In this document: positions 55,301-64,000 of the stretch, piece after piece
How the letters are laid out: each line of letters opens with the position of its first letter
Numbering within the stretch: the first letter of the stretch is position 1
Assembly (NCBI GenBank): GCA_002102555.1
Contig: MCFL01000074.1
Span: 51,386-115,385 of the forward strand
DNA from: Catenaria anguillulae PL171
Lineage: Eukaryota; Blastocladiomycota; Blastocladiomycetes; Blastocladiales; Catenariaceae
Reading direction: 5' to 3'
Length of the DNA: 64,000 nt
Notes under the pieces: generated by a model
What the model saw: only the letters and a program-made list of their open reading frames with translations
What the model was told of the DNA's origin: nothing
Database searches by the model: none
Translations under genes and position numbers: made by a program

Positions 55301-56233
55301 GGACTTGATACTGAGCAGGATTGAGCCACCCAAGGCGTGGATCGGGCTGGAAAATGGATCCGGAGCGAGCCAACTGACGATTTGTTGGGGTGAAAAGCGG
55401 GTTGAGTTGAGCCGGAATGGACGCAAACGGGTCCCGCTCGTAATGATCCTTGAATGGATACGATGGCTCAAGCCAAATGACGCACGGAGCGCTGCGGCCA
55501 CCGGACGGCGGACCGGCAGTGCCGCCAGACACTGGGGTCACAAGGAAGTTGGCCAATCGGACGTTTGGTCCGGACGCGCCGGAAATGCCAGCACTGCTGC
55601 CGATGGGCAAGTTGGTCGTGAGGGGCGTATTGGTTTCCGGGTTCATGGCATTTGCGTTTGAGCAATAGACAAACTCGTTGACGTTGCCCCCATTCGAGGC
55701 GAGGAGGTTGGCAATGATTGCGCCTAACAAGGCCGATAGCGCAATCATGAGGAACGGGCACAGTGTCACGCAACAGACATTTGACACTGTTTGGCGCTTT
55801 TGGTACGAGACCGTTTTGCGAACCTGTTGAAGTGGCATCGAGCAAGCAATGGTGAGCGACAAAAGGAATGATGCACCCAGGAAAGTTGAATGGCGTGAAT
55901 CTTTACCAAAGCGCGAACTTGGTATGACTTGAGCTCCTTTGCATTCACCGTTGGAATTGGTGCGTATGACGCGGCACCAACGTTGACGGTGGTTGCTTCG
56001 TTCGCAGCGGGACGCGTCGCCGCGGCAGGCAGCGCCTCGGCAGGTGGTGCCGGGGCCGTCTCGCCTGAGGCTGTCATGTTCTTGTCGGGGGCCGAGTCGT
56101 CGGATGTGTTTTTGGCGTCTAAGATGCGAGTACTGCCAGGACGAGGAGTGGAGGACGATGCACCAGAGATGGGCGATAAGACTTGGCCGGGAAGGACGCT
56201 GTTCGTCGAGGGGGCTAGGGGAGCAGTTTGCAT
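52360..56233 (-). CDS. ABCA-type half-transporter (ABCA-1)
   Basis: Eight minus-strand exons (56233-55907, 55823-55148, 55066-54149, 54116-53804, 53719-53380, 53309-53063, 52984-52907, 52829-52360) give about 1122 residues, one TMD-NBD unit. After a low-complexity head, the cytoplasmic RALVRKTVSYQKRQ and first helix (CCVTLCPFLMIALSALLG) are typical of ABCA. A large extracytoplasmic loop follows, then helices, then the NBD: Walker A GPNGAGKSS, Q-loop ICPQHDILWDDLSV, signature LSGGEKRR, Walker B VVFFDEPTTGLDP and the H-loop TTHSMEEAE, ending in ISQTSLEEVFLRL. ABCA proteins move lipids across membranes; half-size members must dimerise. The join at 54148-54117 needs a 32-base intron, which is very short; a missing base is the alternative. 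It is head-to-head with ABCA-2. Confidence 0.88.
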
Positions 56234-56835
56234 TGACTCACATTCGCCTTTGAGGCATTACTCTATAGGTTTCGTCACGGATCAAAGGGGGTTCAAATTG
56301 TTCGCCTCGAGAGCGAGGTCAACAGCGGAAGAGTGTTGTCTTGACGCGCGGAACTCTGGCCGTTTTATGGAAATGGCTTTCGTAACGACAGTTCCAGTGA
56401 CTGCAAGGCGAAAGTCTGATACAAGATCTCGCGGTAAAATGCGTCCAAGTTGAAGATAGCATCGTCGAGATAACCCTGGCTGATGTCAAGCATCGAAGCC
56501 AGATTATGCGCCTGGCGATGCCCGATGTTCCGATCCTGAAGCTCTTGCGAACAGGACGCGTCAGCTTGCTAGGCGAATTGCCTTGACGGGCGTTACCGTC
56601 CACTGGTTATCTGGCGCCAGGGTTCGGATCGGATGTAGATAATGTAGCCAGCAGCCATCTGAGAACCCCAAAGAAGAAACTTGTCTTCCCTTGCGAGCGC
56701 CTACTACAGATACAAAGACTTTCGCGAACCCTGCAGGCTCCCGAGACCAACCACGCCAGCTACGAAGACAAGGACCGTATTGAGTAACCTTCTCCTTACC
56801 AGCCATAGACACTTGAAGCAATATCATATTTGATC
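56234..56835. promoter_or_regulatory. Bidirectional promoter region between two ABCA genes
   Basis: 602 bases separate the outward-facing start codons of ABCA-1 and ABCA-2. No coding frame with family signal is present. Shared regulation is inference from the arrangement. Confidence 0.5.
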
Positions 56836-59809
56836 ATGGGGAACGACTACACCCCAGCTCCAACCGCCCCACCTAGCCAGGTCTCGCCAACCCCGGGTCC
56901 TGCCCCGGGTGGTTCCCCGACATCGCCCACTGGCGGAAGCCGCGACAATCTAGGCGGCCATTTGACCAAAGAATTCAAACTGCGCGAGCCAGAAAAGAGC
57001 ACCTTGCCTGTGTGGCTCAACCAGTTTCTCGTGCTCACCAAACGCAACTTTGTCTTGATCTTGCGTTACCGGCGCTCAACCCTAGCCCAGTCTGTGTTTG
57101 CACCCATCGTGTTCACAGTGCTGCTCTTGGCCTTGCAATCCGCTTTCAATGCCCGTCAACGCGCCGAGATTTTGTTCCCAAAGTCGTATCCGTTGAGCGG
57201 CGTGATGCCGTGCCAAGGCGTGACTCAATCGTCACCATGTGTGACCATGTTTTACACGCCCAAGGACGATTTCACGACTCTGGTGATGCGGACGTTTGAG
57301 GCAAAGAATCGGGCAAGGACAGGCCAGGCGTTGCCGTTGGTGGATGCCATCCGGACAGACACGAGCGCGCCGACTTCGCAACAAGGCATTGTTCCCATTG
57401 CCGATGAGACCGTGCTATACAACTACATTCTCGCCAACCCGAATACGACTCTGTTCAGTGTAACTTTCCAATCCCGCTTGCCCAATGCTCAGTATCAACT
57501 GTGGTACAACACGACTCAGTTTGCCAACGGCACAGATCTGTACGACGGTCAAGTGCTCTCTGCACAGCGCGGGCTTGACGAGGCTCTCCTCGCAGTCGCA
57601 TCGGACTCGAATGCAGTCAGCAATCCGGGGTCTGTCTCGGGAATCGTGGGAACTACAGACAACAACCAGCTCGACATCCACCTTAAGGATTGGCCAACGG
57701 TGGCGCCAAGCTACATTCCTGACACGATTGTCAGCCAGAGTGGCCCGCTCTTCTTCTTTTGCTCGGTCATGGTCATTTTTATTTCCGTTCTTCAAGAAAT
57801 CGTGACGGAAAAAGAACTCCTGCTTCGACATGCCATGGCAACAATGGGACTCAAAGCTAGCGTTTTCTGGTCTGCCAACTTTTTGAGCCGCGCGGTGCTT
57901 GTGTTTGTTGCCTCGCTGGTTACGGTCATTATGGGCATCATTTGCCAATTCGCCGTGTTCCAAGCAGACTTTTTCGCACTGCTCTTCATGTTTTTCCTTT
58001 TTGGCATGGCCATGGTGAGCATGGCCTTCTTCATCACGACGTTTTGCCGGCGCGCCAGGATTGCCGTACTGGTGGGGATCTTTATCTTCATTATTGGCCT
58101 CCTGTTCCAGTCGACTGTGTTTTCCAATTCGTTCCTTGGGTACATTTGGTTCGACACTGACACGGATCCGGCATTCTACATCGTCTTGTACGTGTTCTTT
58201 CACACCAGCTGTCCCCAGTCACTGGGCCAAGGGCCGATTCTAACCGCCCGCTCGCCTCCCGAGTGCTGTAGCTCTCTACTCCCATTTTTCCACTTTGGCA
58301 AACTCTTCATCGACATCTCTTTGCGCACGTCTGGCCGCTTCGACTTTCTCACGGGCACAAACATTCCCGGTCCAGGCTTCCCGTTCTCTGCCCTTATGAG
58401 CCCTTGCCAAGCGATCAACTACCCACATTCGGTGGCACACGCAAGCCAAACGTGCCGTACCCTGCGACCTCAATGCACCTGCTCATCTTTAACATTGTCC
58501 TGTACACGCTCTTGGCCTGGTACTTTGACAAGGTGATCCCGGACGAGTACGGCCGGCGCCAGCCCGCCTGGTTCTTTTTGCTCCCTCGGTACTGGGGATT
58601 CGGGACGACCGAGCAGGCAACGGTGCAAGAGTTTATCGACGAAAAACCAACCGCTGGGCGAGTTGCCAAAGTACAAGGTGGATTCCGAGGATGTCGATGT
58701 GGCAAAGGAGCGAGCACGCGTGTTCGACAAGAACGTCAATGCTGCGATTCGGATTGGCAATCTGCGCAAGGTGTATCGCAACGACTGGTTTGGGTCTTCG
58801 CCGCAGGACAAGGTCGCCGTGCGTTCCTTGTGTTTGGCCCTTGAGGAATCGAGCCTTTTGGCGCTTCTCGGGCCAAAATGGCGCGGGCAAGTCAACCACA
58901 ATGTCCATGCTGTCTGGCTTGACGCCGCCATCTGGTGGCGATGCCGTCATCTTTGGGCATTCCGTTTCAAGGGACATGGAAAAGATTCGCGCAAACCTCG
59001 GGATCTGCCCGCAGCACGACCTGTTGTTTGGTGATTTGACTCCTGTCGAGCACATTGAGCTGTATGGCGGGATCAAGCACTTGTCCAAGACGGAGATTCA
59101 TCGGATTTGCAAGGAGCGGTTGGAGGCTGTGAGGCTGTGGAAGGTTAAAGACCAACCAGCGTCGACATTCTCGGGTGGCATGAAGCGCAGGTTGAGTGTG
59201 GTAATTAGTACCATTGGAGATCCCAAGGTGTTGATTCTCGACGAGCCGACTACTGGGTACGTTGCTCTTGCCGTTGGCACTTGCTAGATTCTTTTCTAAC
59301 CGTGTCTCCATGGCGGCAGTATGGATCCCGTCAACCGCCGCCATGTCTGGGCATTCATCGAGGCCTTCAAGAAGAACCGTATCTGCATTCTCACAACGCA
59401 CAGTATGGAAGAAGCCGACGCGCTCGGCGACCGTGTTGCCATCATGGCTCTGGGCCGCCTGCGCGCACTGGGCACGGGTGTCAACCTGAAAAACAAATTC
59501 GGCCTGGGCTACCGTATTGGCATGACGGCAAAGGAAGGGTGCATGGACCAAGCAAAGGCGCTCGTGACGCGGTGTGTGCCCGAGGCTGAGCTGGAGGACG
59601 ATTCGGCAGGTGCCCTCATTTACCGTTTGCCGCAGAGCAGTGTGAGTAAGGTGCCTGCTGTGATCAAGATCCTGGAGAGCGAAGAGGGGAACAAGATTGT
59701 CGAGAGTTTTGGCGTGTCGCAAACGTCGCTTGAAGACGTTTTCTTGAAACTGGTTCGCGAGGCGATGGCCGAGGCAAAGGAGGAAAAGGAGAGGGAGAAG
59801 AAGAAGTAG
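56836..59809 (+). CDS. ABCA-type half-transporter (ABCA-2), with frame discontinuities
   Basis: Exons 56836-58187, 58272-59256 and 59320-59809 are bounded by good splice sites. Order of domains: a Pro/Ser head, a first helix (NFVLILRYRRS, then APIVFTVLLLAL), a long loop with Cys and Asn-X-Thr sites, five helices (57720-58430 in DNA), then the NBD with Walker A NGAGKSTT, Q-loop ICPQHDLLFG, signature FSGGMKRR, Walker B VLILDEPTTGMDP and H-loop TTHSMEEAD, ending in VSQTSLEDVFLKL. Exon 2 changes frame three times: near 58430, near 58655 (GGG, two G expected) and near 58875 in Walker A (four A where three are expected). Protein similarity continues across each. Since all other features are conserved, assembly indels are likelier than a dead gene, but a recent pseudogene is possible. 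Confidence 0.8.
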
Positions 59810-60984
59810 GTCACGCTTTATTTCCAGTTATCATGGATGCTTTGAGTTGCGTCTTTCGGCGTCAAGGTATAGATACATATATGCATTTTTATGTGCGGCA
59901 CGTTTTAACCAAGTGAAGCGTTGTACCATGAGACAAACTACGCACCCGCAAACGCCGCCAGGTGCCGTCCGCGAACGTTGCGAACATGAGGCAGCAAGTG
60001 AGACATAATGTCCTAATGTGTGATCTGTCATTGCACACAAATATGAGGTATGTTTTTTTTTCGCTGGCCGCTGCTTTCCATTGTGTATCATACATGCGTC
60101 CACGGATCCTTCGTCTGGCTCAAAGGCTGGGGAAGCTGGGCAAGGGAGTGGGAGCGGGAGTGAGTGGGACGCGACACGCCACGCAATTGTTTCAAGTGTT
60201 TCCTTGACCTTTCCATTTCGGCCGCTGCTGCGCCGCTACGGCATGGCAGGGCAACAAGCGGGTGGCCTCGCTCCAGCCCAAGACCGCCCCCTTGAGACTT
60301 GAAGTTTCCTTGCCTTGGCTGCAGCGTTACATACGAAAACCTCTCCTCTCGAGACTGCCACCTGCAAGCGTCACTTGTCGCACTTGGTCCGTTCCTGTGC
60401 CCCTGCCATCACCGCCAATCCCATTCGACGTCTGAGCCCACGACCGCTCAACCAAGCCCAGTCCGAGGGCGGGCGGCCAGCCATTTGGCTGGCCCGACCG
60501 CCGACCGTTGCTTTCTTCAACCACTCCACACCCTTGCCAAGAGCGACGTTGATAGAGCACCGACTGACCACTTGTGGCCTGTCTCTTTGACTCCAAAAGT
60601 AGACACATACAGCAAGTATTCACAAACGCTAACTCGCTCACTGCAAATAGTTGCACTCTCTTTCCACATTCGACCTCCTCCTCCCACTTTCCACTCGCAC
60701 TCCCATCCCCCCCACCCCTACCCCCACGACTAGAAGGGCATCCACCTGTCTCCGTTTCGTTGCCATCCCATTCCGAGTCGTCATCATGGTATGTTCGGAC
60801 ACGCACTCTGTCTCTCCAGTTGTGTGACATTTCCCCCATTCCCACAGCGACATATCAATATCAATATCATTACCGAGTGACTGACTGACGTTTGTCTCTC
60901 CTTCTCTCCTCCACTCTGCCCTCACCGTCTCTCCACACCATCCATCATCACTCTGCCCGACATACGGTATCATCAATCCACACC
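59810..60984. other. Intergenic between ABCA-2 and the Ser/Thr-rich membrane protein
   Basis: No gene was recognised. The right 400 bases are C/T-rich and probably hold promoter and leader of the next gene. An ATG at 60786 is followed at once by a gtatgt word and could belong to an upstream leader exon; this is unproven. Confidence 0.4.
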
Positions 60985-62181
60985 ATGGCTGACCGCCCCT
61001 CGCCCTCAAACTCGGACAACAACTCGGACCAACCGCAGTCGTCCTCAAGCACGTCCGCGCCACCGGCCACCACCACGACCACCACGACTCGTATCACCTC
61101 GTCAAGCACCACCCAGCCGCCAACCTCGTCGTCGTCTGCCGCGACCACCACCGCCCCGCCAAGCACCACAACCACGCAATCCGTCTCGACGACCGTCTCC
61201 ACCTTCACCACTTCGTCCTGGTCGCTCTCCACCTCGGGCACCGTCACCTTTTCGCAGCTCGTTCCCTCGGTCGGCACCGTCACAAACACCACGGGAGCCT
61301 CGACCGATGGCGGATCCTCTATCTTCACTCCCGTATTTTGGGGCGTCACGGGCGCCATTCTCGGCGCCATTGCTCTGCTAGCTGGCGCTATTTGCTTTAT
61401 CCGCGGCCGCGTCCGCAACAAGCGCAACGACCGCGTGTACCGCCCCGGCGGATTTGGCGGCACGGGTGCCGCGACTGCGGGCGGTGCAGGTGGTGCGGGC
61501 GGGCGTGCATTCCAGCCTGGATTGGGCTCTGCCCAGCGCCCAAGCTTCTCTGGCGCTGCGGGCAAGGGCAATGCATCTGCCGGGTATGCTGGTGGCGTTG
61601 TCACACTTGTTGAATTGTCGGATGCCAACCCACAACCGCCGCAGTCGCCTCCCTTGCACCCGTATGGCCCAACCCCGCCGCCCACCACCGGGCAGCAATA
61701 CGGCGTGCCCGTGTCCATGCCCATGCAAGGCTACCCGTCCATGCCGCCTGCGGGCGCTCCCGAGTACGGCGCGTATGCGTATGGCGACCCCAACATGCCC
61801 ACCGGCATGCCGCCTCAACAAACGGGCGGCTACGAAATGCAAAACGGAGGCGCATACGACCCGCAGGCGTACCCAATGATGTCGGCCGCCTCGCCAGTTG
61901 CGCCCGCCATGGCTGGCCAGGAGGATGGCGTTATTACGTTTGCGCCCACCATGCAACGCGACGACGAGTACATGCAGCAGGCACCGCCGGGCATGGAGTA
62001 CCGGATGAACGAGCATACTGGCCAGCAGGAATTGCATTACGTCGACCAGCATCATTCCGGTGGCGGCGGGGTGTACCAACAGCAGCAGCAGTACGGCGTC
62101 GAGATGAACCGCACCGGTTCACCGCTGAATGGTAACGCACCCGGCGTGACCAGGCAATTGCGGTTGCCCGGACAACATTAA
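60985..62181 (+). CDS. Single-pass Ser/Thr-rich membrane protein, Mid2/Wsc-like layout
   Basis: One exon of 398 residues from the ATG at 60985 (caccATGg). The first ~115 residues are nearly all Ser, Thr, Pro and Ala, a mucin-like region that would be O-mannosylated outside the cell. One membrane helix (~116-138, GVTGAILGAIALLAGAICFI) is followed by RGRVRNKR, a stop-transfer patch, so the C-terminus is cytoplasmic. The tail is Gly-rich and then Pro/Met/Tyr/Gln-rich. This is the layout of fungal cell-wall stress sensors such as Mid2, but there is no signal peptide at the predicted start and no WSC cysteine domain. Similarity is by architecture only. An upstream in-frame ATG-like start would not add a signal sequence. 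Confidence 0.7.
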   Translation: MADRPSPSNSDNNSDQPQSSSSTSAPPATTTTTTTRITSSSTTQPPTSSSSAATTTAPPSTTTTQSVSTTVSTFTTSSWSLSTSGTVTFSQLVPSVGTVTNTTGASTDGGSSIFTPVFWGVTGAILGAIALLAGAICFIRGRVRNKRNDRVYRPGGFGGTGAATAGGAGGAGGRAFQPGLGSAQRPSFSGAAGKGNASAGYAGGVVTLVELSDANPQPPQSPPLHPYGPTPPPTTGQQYGVPVSMPMQGYPSMPPAGAPEYGAYAYGDPNMPTGMPPQQTGGYEMQNGGAYDPQAYPMMSAASPVAPAMAGQEDGVITFAPTMQRDDEYMQQAPPGMEYRMNEHTGQQELHYVDQHHSGGGGVYQQQQQYGVEMNRTGSPLNGNAPGVTRQLRLPGQH

Positions 62182-62913
62182 GAGTGGGATCTCTCGCTCG
62201 TGTTTGATTCTGTAGCCGTATCCATTTCTCTCTTTCCTCCTGCTTGCATCATGGCATCATATGGTTGCTTTTTCTTTTCCTCGTTTGTTTCTCGTATGTA
62301 TCCCCCTCTCTCACGCCTTTTCTTCTTTACACCCGACATTCCAGCCATCAACCCTCTGTTCCTTTTTTTTTTTTTTTTTTTTTTTCCTTGTTGTGTTGTC
62401 GCCGCCCTGCTTTTCGCCATCCCATCTCGCCCTCACTTTTTTATACACAACGGCCGACATGTTTCTTTTTGTTCTCCTTGCCCCCATGTCAACCATACAG
62501 TAAGCAGCTGCCTCCTTCTCGCTGTCCTGCTCTCTCACTCGGGGACATGATTGGACTGATGGACCTGCTTGCTCGCAGCAGGTTCGCAACCGCCTGCTGT
62601 CACTTTCTTGACCTTGCTCCATTGACATTATACACCGCCCCCCTTGACGTGATATCCAGGGATTGGTTTCTTTTCAATACAATCAATACATTATGTAGTT
62701 GTCTGCCTCGTAGTATTCTACCATACATACGATTTGTTCCGTCCATATGATAGGTGTGATCGGCTGACCTCGCGAGCAGCAAAAGAAGGGGTCGCCGATC
62801 CGCTCGCTGTCGTAACGTAATTCGATCAGCATAAACTATTTATCTCGCGCACTGTCTCCGTCGACCTGTCATGATCACGCTAATGCACGCATAAGTACAT
62901 GCAGCACACCAAC
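62182..62913. other. Intergenic with a 23-base poly-T run
   Basis: The region is T/C-rich. A run of 23 T bases lies at about 62363-62385. No gene was recognised. The right end carries the promoter of the MCMBP gene. Confidence 0.4.
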
Positions 62914-64000
62914 ATGTCCACCTCGACGCTCCTCAACGATCCGCGCTCCTGGCTCTTGTCGGGCGCCCACGCGACCCTCGCCGACGCCCTGTCTGCCTTG
63001 CAACCCGAGCTGGCGGCTGCTGCCCAAGACTTGCCCTCGCTTAACCACACGGCTTTTGCCTCGCTGCCTGCCCTGTCTGGAACCCTCGTTACCTTCACCG
63101 CCATGGTCCAAGACACCTCGCTTGCCCCACAAATCACCCATTGCGTTACGTGACCCACTCGTCTGCAGGCCAGCAAGCTCTGGCGCCTTTGTCGACCAGC
63201 TCCCCCCCTCGATCCTCGACCCACGTACTCGTATCACGCAGTATGGCGATCGCCAGCCAGTCTACCTCGTCAGTGTGCCCGATGAGGCGAGCCCCGTGCC
63301 TGCGGATCGGGTCATGCCGGGCGCAATCAAAACCAAGTATCCGCTGCCTGGCGTTGGGCATCAAGCATGTGTGGCAAAGTATTATCCGGCAAATACGAGG
63401 CTGTCGGATGCACCCGCAGCCGCGGCTGCTTCTCGGGTCGGTGGATCCACCGAGTCGGCAGCAGCAATCGACTTGCCGGCCCTTGGCTCGGTCGTCACAG
63501 TGACGGGTATTCTGGAGTGGAATGGTAATGCCCAAGACGATCAAGATGAGCAGCACAATGTCCCCACAATCCATGTATGCTTGCATCGGCACACAACCCA
63601 AAGTCCAACTTGCCAGCCAATGTTGTGTGCCGGACGTACGCACCTTGCTCATCAATCACCTTGCCGCACGCTTCTTCCACAACGATCGCCTTGCCGCGAG
63701 CTCGTGCTCTGCACATTCTGCACACGCCTGCCTCGGTCGCAAACCCAGCGACTGCCGCCGCCGATGATGAGCTCTCGTGGCCGCACTCGCTCCCACTCAC
63801 CCTGATAGTCCCCGGACCGAGACCTGGATCGGGTCCCGCGACTGGGTCACGGCTTGCCTCGCTGCTCTCGTTCTGCAACGTCCTTGTCACTCACGCAATC
63901 CACACTGTCGACACTGACATTTGCCCCGCGCGCCATCCACTTGATGCCGACGCCAACGCAATAATAATGACGAAGAAGAAGAAGAAGGCATTTCCGCTGG
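62914..64000 (+). CDS. MCMBP: MCM-binding protein (MCMBP), 5' part
   Basis: The gene runs off the right edge. The first exon (62914 to about 63125; an ATG at 62899 is an alternative) has LPSLNHTAF and LVTFTAMVQDTS, matching the MCMBP 'fragile' N-terminal pattern in which a VPSLN and a VRFRGMVQD block occur. After a junction, DRQPVYLVSVPDE, VAKYYP, LGSVVTVTGILEW, EQHNVPTIHVCLHR and RTLLINHLAARFFHNDRLAA follow MCMBP in order. MCMBP binds free MCM2-7 subunits and helps load or unload the replicative helicase in the nucleus. Consecutive conserved blocks fall in different frames around 63125-63170 and 63690-63700. The latter cannot be an intron, so a lost base is likely. The short distance at the first also prevents a normal intron. 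A (GAA)n run lies near the edge. Confidence 0.72.

Noticed and set aside
62363-62385. Poly-T run as a retroposed poly-A tail on the minus strand
   Set aside because: No retrogene sequence or flanking duplication is visible next to it. It is treated as a simple homopolymer.

Overview
The window is nuclear DNA from a fungus with many short introns (about 55-110 nt). It looks like an early-diverging zoosporic fungus (Blastocladiomycota or Chytridiomycota). The evidence is an animal-type twelve-pass adenylyl cyclase with two transmembrane modules and two catalytic domains, a GLUD1-type mitochondrial glutamate dehydrogenase, ABCA half-transporters, Cache-type membrane sensors, and a hybrid histidine kinase with a seven-helix input, beside clearly fungal PCL/PHO80-like cyclin and RS-rich CDK genes. 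The species assignment is inference; no rRNA or mitochondrial marker is present. Exon coordinates below come from reading splice junctions by eye and checking that phases agree.

Layout, left to right. 0-5 kb: the 3' end of a zinc-type alcohol dehydrogenase, a divergent beta-tubulin with a long non-acidic tail, and on the minus strand a CDKN3/KAP-like phosphatase. 4.8-12 kb: the transmembrane adenylyl cyclase (8 exons), followed on the same strand by a Cache-HAMP membrane sensor with no output domain. 12-25 kb: a GTPBP1-like translational GTPase (minus), an unrecognised spliced gene, a PCL-like cyclin, ornithine aminotransferase and a C-factor-like short-chain dehydrogenase. 25-36.5 kb: an RS-rich CDK12/CTK1-like kinase (minus), a TMEM14 protein, a 3.4 kb C-rich region with a diverged tandem duplication, and TAF4. 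37-43 kb: a cluster of four intronless, paralogous seven-transmembrane proteins (two minus, two plus) with a shared C-terminal motif. 43.9-52 kb: mitochondrial glutamate dehydrogenase and a 7TM-GAF-histidine kinase-pseudoreceiver-receiver protein. 52-60 kb: two head-to-head ABCA half-transporters. 60-64 kb: a single-pass Ser/Thr-rich membrane protein and the start of MCM-binding protein.

The most notable theme is membrane sensing. The cyclase, the orphan Cache sensor, the four-member 7TM family and the 7TM-histidine kinase all lie within about 47 kb. The 7TM family is the best candidate for something undescribed: I recognise no named family in it, although it has conserved extracellular cysteines, a Ser/Pro-rich third loop and a conserved tail.

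Several conserved genes (the plus-strand ABCA gene and MCMBP) change frame without a plausible intron, mostly at short homopolymers. This looks more like small indel errors in the assembly than gene decay. No tRNA, rRNA, transposon, virus-like element or CRISPR array was recognised.
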